Shown one piece after another: positions 56,228-64,000 of a stretch of 64,000 nt of DNA. This DNA is from Cordia subcordata (lineage: Eukaryota > Streptophyta > Magnoliopsida > Boraginales > Cordiaceae). The notes under the pieces are model-generated. The model made no database searches, had not been told where the DNA came from, and saw only the letters and a program-made list of their open reading frames with translations. Both the position numbers and the translations under genes were made by a program. Where the stretch lies: positions 3,224,001 through 3,288,000 of the forward strand of contig JAPTOF010000015.1 in NCBI GenBank assembly GCA_028554755.1, given 5' to 3'. How positions within the stretch are numbered: the first letter of the stretch is position 1; every line of letters begins with the position of its first letter.

Positions 56228-57964
56228 TGTTGGGATTTTATGCCTAAAAATCACTTGTACACGGATATTGGACTAGACATTTGATCGTTATTTATATTAA
56301 TGAGCACTTCTTACATATATTATCTCTGTTATATATAGGTGATACATTGTGTAAAGGTCCAATAATATAGTCCATTGACTTAGATGCACAATGAGGTTGG
56401 ACACACAGAAGGTCTAAGTCTAGTTTTATATATATCATAAAGATGTTCATAGCTAGACGGTAGTGTTATGCACATTACCGAGATAAGACTATAGTGGGTG
56501 AGTCTCCCGATAGGGGTGATATACCTAGGTCATTAGAGGGTCTTTCCAAACTTCGCTGTGTATGTATCATGCATAGGATAGGACCACCATGAGCATGTCT
56601 TCTAGAACCGTGCCATCATTTATAGAAGACAAGATACTCACTATTTTTGAGTGACCGATGCTCTTAGTCTTGAGCATATGTGGATGAACTGGTGAAGTTG
56701 AGATGTAACACATTAATGTGCCATAAGGAGAGGCCTTGAGTGCTAAGATTGTCTACCTCGTATGTTGGGTGTTGTGTTCTAACCAATTAGGACATGCATA
56801 TGTAATAGTAAAGTCTATGTGCCCCCTTAGATTTGTTTTATTGGTTATCATAAATCAAGATCTAGTGATATTACTCTTCAGGGGTATATTGGTTATTTGG
56901 CTTCTAGGTAGCTTCCTAGATTAAGAGATCCATGACCAGATGGTGACCACTCTTCAAACTAGAGATTCAAAGGTTCCAGATGTAGTTTTAGAGGTGATGG
57001 TACCTTTTGGCCAGCCTTGACTACAGGTGGACATAGAGGGGTATTTTGGTCATTTTACTTGGTTGGTCAAAGATAATGGATACTTGTTGTGACCTATTTC
57101 TGCTTAGCCAGTGTTTGTCCTTAGAGTATGGATTTGGTCTTTTAGTGGTAATACAACTAAGTTAAAATGGCCTTCATGTGCCAAAGTAGTGGCAAGGGCA
57201 TTTTTGGAGCCAAGGGTAATTATGTCTTTTGGTCCCTTCATTAATCATATTTCGAACGGATGTAATTAATTGAGATCATCTAATTATGTGGATACTTTAT
57301 TGAGATATAAATTTAATAAACAAGGAAAAAAAGGATTTTATCCAAGTTTTTCCTTATTAAATTTATAGGCATTTCAATAGGACAAGCGGGTCCCATAGAA
57401 TTAAATATCATGGAGTAGGAGAGAGAAAAGAATATCTTGGATATCTTATCCATAAGGCATATTCCATTTCTAGAAAGGGTATAGTTAGAAACTTAATTGT
57501 TTCTAGGAACTTACCCAATTAAGGTTATTGTACACTATAAATAGTGAGCTAACAATAATACACCCTAAAGTCTCTTTGCCTCTTTTATAAAGGCATATAG
57601 GATTTTTCACCTAGTATACCAAGAATACACACTACTCCATAAATATTCAATTATAGCTCTTTAGGTGCTTGCCTACTGCATAGCACCACACATCCAAGCT
57701 TTGGAAAGGTGATAATAGTGAAGAAGGCTAATTGGGAGGCCATTTTGGTGGAGGTTACACAAAGCAAAGAGACCACCCACTTGGATATTCTACTTTTTGA
57801 AGGTATATCACTTCATTTTCTTAATTATATGTTTAATCATGTGGTGCTTATGTGTGAGAATAGGTTTTTATTGCTTGTTCAACCATCATATTTGATATGT
57901 TCTTTAATATTTTTTAAAAGCATAATGACCTACAAACTATGGTGTAGCAATCCCAATCATAACA
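56228..57964 (+). repeat. CopB 5' LTR
   Basis: 1737 bp, TGTTGGGATTTTATG...CAATCATAACA, preceded by CATCA (56223-56227). It is the reverse complement of the CopA LTR family member at 37442-39182. The 3' LTR of CopB is not in the window. Confidence 0.88.
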
Positions 57965-59776
57965 ATTGGTATCAGAGCATAGGCTCTATTTGCACATATT
58001 TTGAGCCAAGAACATGATAATAAGTATATTGAAGTGAAATAGCCTTGTGGGTAGCAAGACTTATGATGTGTGTCATTTGTGCGTATTTGCGTCTAGTTTT
58101 TGCATGCACATTTAAGGGTGTTTAGAGCATAATTGAGTGCACTTAGTACAAAGTTTATGAATATTTGTTAGTATTTGTACGTAATGTATTTAGATGCATA
58201 AATACTATACTAAGTGTTATATTCCATGTTTTAGGAGTGTTTTAGAAGGGTTCAAGCTTACGCGAGGAAGAAATGAGTTAACGGATGAAGACCGGAAGAA
58301 AAGGAATAAAGATGAGATCATTCTGATCCAGTTGGTCAACTTAGAAGAAGAGTCGGTCGACCGGCACCAGTGAATAAAGAATTTAAGCCGGTTGAGTTCC
58401 TCAAGGAGCCGGTCGACCGGCCATTCTAGAGAGCATCATGATTTAAGCCGGTCGAGTAACAAAGAGGAGCTGGTCGACCGGCTGTGCGCTGAAGCTGTTT
58501 ATAAATTGCTCGTTTCAGCTCATTTTCAAAGGAGGAACTTTTGTTTTTTAAAACCCTAATAAATCCTAACCCTTTGCCCACTTCACCAAACACCCTAAAC
58601 CACAATCTAAATCCCATACCAAGCTAGGATTGAAGTATTAAATAAAGATTTGAAAGATTTGTACGGATTTGGAAGCAAGAATTTAGGGAAGTCCTTCTTG
58701 TTCTTTCTCTATTTCTTGTAAATATGTTGCTAGATTAGGCTAGATTTAGGGTTGATTGTTGTTGTATATTAGATTAGGGCTTTGAATAATGGATTTGTGT
58801 AGATCATTGGCTCTTAATACATGTTTATTTACATAATTTATGGCATGATTCAATATGTCTATGTATTGGAAATCAAACATGTCTATGTGTTTGTTAAAAT
58901 GCCTAAGTGAATATGCATGTGTTATTTGTTCTTCAAATTCTCTTATCTACTTATATGGGTGATGTGATTGTGCTTAATCTTATGGCTTTGCTTAGTAGAG
59001 TATGCTTTAGCTTTAAATCTAGCTAATAGGTTACATGCTATGCTTAGTCAAGTTTAGGTGCTAGTTTATGGCTTTAAATCCAGCCAAGCGGATAAGTTAA
59101 CCTAGACTAAAGTATCCCTCACCCATGTTAGTGTTGGTTAATCGAGCCTTAATGTCACGTAGTGTCTAGGTGCTAGTCCTTGGCTTTAAATCCAGCCAAG
59201 AAAATAAGTTCTAAGCACAGATTGCGTAGGCTAAGAGGGATTAGCCCTTAGCTTTAAATCCAGCTAACGGGTTAAACCACTAGTATTGGTTAAAAGAGCC
59301 CCCCGATCAACACAACAGAAATAGAAGTCCCGAGCCTTAGATAGACCCCATCCGTTATCATAGCCCAAGTCTAGCTACAATGCAATCACCCTAGGTCCCC
59401 TTCTTCTTTGTTAGTTTTTCCTTCCTTAGTTTGGCTCCTTTAAGTTCCTCCATAGACTAGTTTTTATTTTCTTTTTTCTGAGCTCCCTTTTATTCTAAAG
59501 TAAGCACACACACGCACGTAGCTAGTTTGAAGCACCCGAGCACATAGAGACCTAGCTAAGGTAGCCTCCCTGCGGAGACGATACCCACACTCGAATCTGC
59601 TATACCACGAACGATCCGTACGCTTGCGGGTGTAAAACTCGATACGAATAGCACACATCAACTTACATGATTCCATGTTGGATTTGTTATGGGCTATGCA
59701 GCTTATGGGTTATATTGATCCCAATTAATGGTTCAAATATATGGATTTCTTTTCTTGCATAGAAAGATATACTTAT
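57965..59776 (+). mobile_element. CopB primer-binding site and leader, split by S4
   Basis: PBS TGGTATCAGAGC at 57967-57978 is a perfect match to the usual initiator tRNA-Met site. The leader runs 57979-58063, continues after S4 at 59666-59776 and is then cut by C. No gag start is reached. CopB therefore entered CopA in the opposite orientation, and the remainder lies right of the window. CopB sequence is only the parts outside S4. Confidence 0.85.
58064..59660 (+). mobile_element. Solo LTR S4
   Basis: 1597 bp flanked by ACTTA at 58059-58063 and 59661-59665. TGATGTGTGTCA...GCACACATCA. Related to the D LTR. It has three GTCGAC palindromes (58353-58364, the 14-bp perfect GCCGGTCGACCGGC at 58408-58421, and 58470-58481), TATAAAT at 58500-58506 and four fully paired hairpin copies (59007, 59069, 59180, 59248), the most in the window. 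No coding sequence. Confidence 0.92.
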
Positions 59777-60735
59777 TGATGTGTTTGTTTTGTGTGTTTA
59801 TGTATTGCAAGTATATACTTGTTTTGAGGTGTTTTGAGCTTCATTTGGTGTATTAGTATAGCATTTAGGTCATACTTGTGCATATTAGAGTTTACATGTT
59901 CATAGTTGAAGTTAAGACTTAAAGGCTATACTAATGTGCGTTTAGTACTTGTTTTAGGTGTGATTTGGAGATATAATTGGAGCTTTATTGAGGGTGCTTG
60001 GTGTGTGGAACAAAGCCAAAGGTGTTTTGGACATAAGGAATGAAGAAAAGTGTATTTGGAAGTGGCCGGGCAAAAGAAGGAGCGACCAAGGCGAAACCAA
60101 GCTCAACGTGAGCCAAATTCAAATCTTGCAACCTAAAAAGGACATGGAAAAATTTTGGATATGTTTTAGGATGCAAACGATGGCTTGGGAGATCCCCACG
60201 ATGATACGAAGCCATGAAAAAAATGGTGGACGAATTGAAGCCAAAATGAGCAAGATATGGACATTTTATGTCAAGACCGGTCAACCTCTTGTCAAGGTCG
60301 GTCAACCGGATAAGCTCGACCGGCCAGATTAGAATCTAGGCCAATTTTAGTAGGATGACTTAGCCCCAAAGTCGGACGACCAGTTGAGCCCCCGGCTGGA
60401 TGCGCTGAAAGCTCTATTTAAGTCACTTTTTAGCCCTTTTTGATCGAGAACAACACCTAAATCAAACACCCATTTCCCTAAACCCAAAATCCACCAAAAG
60501 CCGCCTCACACACTCACTTCTAAATACATTTAACACTTGGAATCAAGGATCCAAGAGTATCAAACACAAGGATTTGGGCATAGCTCTTCGATTGTAAAGA
60601 TATGACTTTGGATAAAAGGTAGCATCTTTGTCTCTCTTTTATCCTAAGTTAATTTATGTTTGATTAGAGCTATGTAGGGTGATTTACTCTTGTATTATGG
60701 ATGATTATTACATTATTGTTATGCGAATTTGATGG

Positions 60736-60769
<34 letters not shown>

Positions 60770-61820
60770 TTCTACTTAGGGTTTTGATTGGCAAATTTAT
60801 ATTTGTGTCTATGTGTTTGTAGAAATGCTTCAATGATGTAGCATATGTTTATTGAAGTCTATTGTGTTATTAACCAATTCTAAATCATTATGCTAGCATG
60901 TCACTGTGTTTGTGTGGTGATTACAAGAAATGGGTATGACTATATATATGTCTATATGTGTGTTAGCATACTTAATAGCATAAATAGCTTCTATTGCATA
61001 CATGTCGGGTGCCATTGCTTAAATTGGTGTAATCTAAGTATGTCTATGTGCTTATTAGTAGAATACCCCAGAATATTCTCGAACGCCATGCCCTAGATGT
61101 GTTTGCTTTGCACTCAAACGTTAATACCCGCTATTGTGATGATAATCGGTGGTGCATAACTAATGGCTAGCCTAAGTCGAGTCTCCCTTAGCTTTAAATC
61201 AAGCTAATGGGTTTTAGGGTAGGTTAGTCGACGTTAGACGGACTTGGTCTTGGCTTTGAATTCAGCCAACAGTTTAGACGTTAGGGTTAGATCGATCTAA
61301 GTCACCTAGAATCCTAACTAGCTAGCCCTATGGCCTTAAGTCATAAAGACCATACGCCGTGGGTCTAGGGGTTGACACCTAGGGATGGATTCACACTAAG
61401 TCTTAGGGTGTAATTAGGAGGTTAATTAGGAGACTAGACGAGAGCAACTAAGTTTAATTCATCAAGTAACCCTAACAAGAAGTAGTGATCACCCATTTGC
61501 AAGCCGTAATCAACCTATTACCCACTTCCACGTGTTAAAATCCCCTTAGATCACTTGATTCCCCCATCACATACACACACTGCCTTTTTATTTCCTTGTC
61601 CTTAGTCTAGCTTTACTTTTCCCGAGCTCCCTTTAAACCAAAAATCCCCAAAAAGAGTGTAGTTTAGGTCCCAACACGTAGCTTTTAGGACGTACATAGC
61701 TTAGGACACCATACACGTTAGGCCTCTCCGTGGATTCAACCCTGCACTTGCACATACTATGCTATATGCGACCCGTGCGCTTACTGGCTATTTAGGCTTA
61801 TACTGCGAGATAGCATATCA
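59777..61820 (+). repeat. C 5' LTR
   Basis: 2044 bp, TGATGTGTTTG...AGATAGCATATCA. Contains a 28-bp TA microsatellite (60739-60766) and two fully paired hairpin copies: 61188-61207 (TTAGCT/AGCTAA) and 61250-61269 (TTGGCT/AGCCAA). Confidence 0.9.
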
Positions 61821-61826
61821 AGTTTT

Positions 61827-61844
61827 TAGCACTGTTGCTGGGGA
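61827..61844 (+). other. C primer-binding site, tRNA-Asp type
   Basis: TAGCACTGTTGCTGGGGA, six bases after the LTR. Four differences from the group consensus, all transitions. A leader of about 156 bp runs to the ATG at 62001. Confidence 0.82.
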
Positions 61845-62000
61845 GGCAACGTTTGTTTGGTTTCTTAGTTTTTGTGTCTTAGCTTGCTACGTGTTGTTTT
61901 ATCTTTTCTTTTCATGTTTTTATTGTTTTGATTAATTGAAGAAAAATTAACAAAAAAAGTTGTCAAGCATTGTGAAGAGGTTTACTTGTGTCAATTAATC

Positions 62001-63640
62001 ATGAATGATCCTAATGCATCATGGTGGTCACTTGTATCCTCTTTCCCACCACCCCAACATGTTCCCATTGCATGTCGCATTTGTGGAAGTTTTATGTATC
62101 AAACGGTTTTTTGTCCCCACGAAAATTCCCCACCTAAGGCTAATCCTAACTATGACCCCGATAGTCATGCATCATCTCATGTATCTTCATTTAGAAATCA
62201 TGACTATAGGGATGTATATTCTTGTTATTGCAATCTTTGTGGAAGTCGTGCTCATGATTCCAATACTTGCCCTACTTTCCACCCTTATCCCTGATTACAT
62301 GCTACGTCATATGCCCCTAGCAATCATATGCCCATGCATGGATCTTCACCCTATTATCATGATTCTAGGGAGCAACATCATGCAATTTTATATTGGGGTC
62401 AAGATGACTCTTCATTCGGTACACTTCTTTGCATTGATAGTTTACCCTTCCCATCATCTTTTCCCACCCACCTGTCTTCCGAGTCATACAATGGTTGTAC
62501 TTATAATAATCCTAATCAAGATGTCTACCATTTTTACTCGATTGAGCCCTCTTCTTTTAGGACTTCTTCACAAGAGGAAACGATTAACTATCTTCTATCT
62601 CTCCTCCAATCCAATCAAGAGGAAGTAAAGAGTTTGAAGCGAGACACTAAATCTCTAGGTGAGTGTTTGAAGAGCTTGGTTGAGAGTGTGCAACTCACGA
62701 GCGAGAACGTTGAAATACCTTTAGAATGAGTAGAAGAGATAGGAGAGAGACCTAGAGATGAGAGAAATAGTGGTGAAAGAGATGATGTTTTGGAGAGATG
62801 ATTAGCAAAAGAGGTCGATAGAGAGATCACATCTTGTAGTAAGGATGAGAATGAGCCTGATGATAATTTGGTTCTTGATGACTCTTATGAATATGTTTTA
62901 GAGGAAATAGTACCCTATCATCTTAAGATTTCAATGCCTTCCATTGAGTCGCGTGAGCCTTTTCTTTCTTGACATTCCACACTCTTGGAGGTTGAGTCTC
63001 ATGATTATAGCACTCATTTGCATTTTGAGTCCTCATTTAGGGAGTCTAGGGTATACACTTCCCCTGAGCATTCATGCATCTATGACCCGAAATCCTTTGA
63101 GTCCTCATTGTCCCCTCCATGTGTGTCTACCCCATATGAAGAGCATGATGGTGAGATGACACCCATTATTGATGAATGTATTGTTGAATTTGAAGAGACT
63201 TTAGCTAGTGATGGTTTAAAGTCATCCATTGGGGAAAATAAGACATCAATTTTGGAGGTTTTAAATGATTAATCTCTTGGAGTTAAGACTTATTGTATTT
63301 AGGAGAATTGTAACTTTAAGAAGACACCTAAAAAAGAAATTGGTGTGCTTGGAAGATTGATCTATGGGTCTCTTTGGATGTTTGATGAATCATTAATGGA
63401 AATAAAGCCCATTAAGATTAAATCCAGCCCTTGTGAGGAGTTAGAGCGACCTAGGCTTGATGATGAGGTATCTTATAGAGAAGAAGAGTATAGTACGTCC
63501 ATTTCTCTTGTTGTTGCTCCTCCTTCTCCAAGTGTCGTTCCTACTCCCCTTTTCCACTCCGTTGAGTCTCCCTATTTGGAGCTCACATTTATGCCTTTAT
63601 GCATATAACATTTTCATCTAGGGAGAGAAAGCACGTTTCC
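62001..63640 (+). pseudogene. C reading frame with two zinc knuckles, unrecognised
   Basis: One frame stays readable for about 1.64 kb. ATG at 62001 gives MNDPNASWWSLVSSFPPPQ. CRICGSFMYQTVFC is a knuckle whose His is Tyr, and CNLCGSRAHDSNTC is an exact CX2CX4HX4C. TGA at 62292 is shared with E. Then HHAILYWGQDDSS, a likely coiled coil (NYLLSLLQSNQEEVKSLKRD, about 62590-62650), a stop where D has Trp (62727), an acidic Ser-rich part, and LELTFMPLCI-stop-HFHLG before the LINE junction. No protease, RT or integrase motif. The tandem knuckles suggest an RNA-binding, Gag-like role, but this is inference. Confidence 0.75.
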
Positions 63641-64000
63641 CATGTTTTTTGCGGATCAAGTAAGAAATTTTCATTGCAGCAAATCAGATTTGTACAAGTA
63701 CAATGATGGTGTAACCACCAAACCTAGACAAGAATATCATCAAGTTTCCACAATTTACAAAGGGTTTTGTTCATATGTGTTGAAGGAAACTTCCCACTAC
63801 AAGAGTTTTTAACTCTAACATCATTGAAAATTGTATTACAAACAAACTCCTCTGTCTTTGCTTCATTCTTGAAAATTCTTCTATTTCTTTCCATCCAGAT
63901 GTGATAAACTGTTATGCCCAAGAGATGCTTGAGGATTGATGCTTTCAAATTCTTCTCATGGGCAAATGGAGTGATGAAGTTGAAAATTTCTTGCCAACAA
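63641..64000 (-). pseudogene. 3' end of a plant LINE (non-LTR retrotransposon)
   Basis: The minus strand from 64000 reads CWQEIFNFITPFAHEKNLKA, SILKHLLGITVYHIWMERNR and RIFKNEAKTEEFVCNTIFND, the zinc-binding region (zf-RVT type) found at the C-terminus of plant LINE reverse transcriptases, with the hallmark YHIWxERNRRIF. The frame is open from the window edge to a stop at 63724. The T6 at 63641-63646 marks a short poly(A) end on the minus strand, where the LINE joins the C reading frame. Only the last 360 bp are visible. Confidence 0.85.

Larger units (their letters stand above)
59777..63640 (+). mobile_element. C: non-autonomous Athila-type element, 3' part replaced by LINE
   Basis: 5' LTR 59777-61820, tRNA-Asp type PBS 61827-61844, then a reading frame of the D/E type from 62001. 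The frame is cut at about 63640 by a LINE 3' end, and the rest of C is beyond the window. The left flank is CTTAT (59772-59776). LTR and ORF are closest to those of E, so C and E are copies of one family. Confidence 0.88.

Noticed and set aside
60739..60766. TA microsatellite considered as a matrix-attachment or origin signal.
   Set aside because: It is a simple 28-bp dinucleotide run inside the C LTR, without supporting features.
62005..62628. A 207-residue open frame overlapping the C reading frame in a different phase, with a similar one in E (47361-47714, minus).
   Set aside because: It is Met/Ile/Leu/His-rich, as expected when a His/Asp/Ser/Tyr-rich sequence is read one base off. The other frame has the zinc knuckles and the conserved start and aligns with D. 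Conservation between C and E follows from recent common descent.
1..64000. Search for host genes, tRNA or rRNA genes, endogenous pararetrovirus, CRISPR-like arrays and bacterial operons.
   Set aside because: No cloverleaf, rRNA or viral coat or movement-type protein motif was recognised; all readable domains are retrotransposon gag, pol or the unknown element-borne ORF.

Overview
This window reads as repetitive nuclear DNA from a land plant with a retrotransposon-rich genome. The evidence is Athila-like Ty3/gypsy elements whose primer-binding sites (PBS) match the 3' end of tRNA-Asp, Ty1/copia elements primed by initiator tRNA-Met, and one plant-type LINE. I found no intact host gene, tRNA, rRNA, CRISPR array or prokaryotic feature. 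Almost every base can be assigned to nested, decayed LTR retrotransposons, many of whose edges are fixed by 5-bp target-site duplications (TSDs). The species cannot be named from the sequence.

Layout, with working labels. CopH is an old minus-strand copia element running from before base 1 to about 27.1 kb. It is split by three insertions: Ath1 (852-11893, complete Athila-like gag-pol element, TSD CTCAA), solo LTR S1 (12193-14217, TSD ATTTA) and Ath2 (15908-24729, gag-protease element without reverse transcriptase, TSD CAATT). Ath2 itself contains the small copia element CopF (18603-21283), which has only gag and protease. From 27142 to about 35816 lies Ath3, a minus-strand Athila-like element whose 3' LTR is split by solo LTR S2 (28358-30269, TSD ATCAT). 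At about 35816 it meets Ath4, a plus-strand Athila pol fragment, head to head.

CopA, a minus-strand copia element with a 1.74-kb LTR, interrupts the Ath4 integrase at 37442. CopA is interrupted by D (40715-55687, TSD GTAAT/GTAAC) and by CopB (from 56228, same family, opposite strand). D carries E (42705-49810) and solo LTR S3 (51658-53139). CopB carries solo LTR S4 (58064-59660, TSD ACTTA) and C (59777 to about 63640), which ends in a minus-strand LINE 3' end reaching the window edge. The nest Ath4 > CopA > CopB > C > LINE is five levels deep.

C, D and E have Athila-type LTRs, tRNA-Asp PBS and 3' region, but no recognisable protease, reverse transcriptase or integrase. In their place is a long, now broken reading frame that starts with M-x-x-x-x-A-S-W-W and has two CCHC zinc knuckles near its N-terminus. 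I do not recognise this protein. Its C-terminal part resembles the unexplained reading frame downstream of protease in Ath2. These elements presumably depended, or depend, on enzymes from Ath1-like partners. Autonomous and non-autonomous elements share a 3' non-coding architecture: a boundary block, an internal polypurine tract about 0.93 kb before the LTR, an A-rich tract, and the terminal polypurine tract. They also share hairpin and palindrome arrays in the LTRs.

All coding regions are pseudogenes. Most in-frame stops sit where TGG, CAG or CAA is expected, as C-to-T decay of methylated repeats would give.
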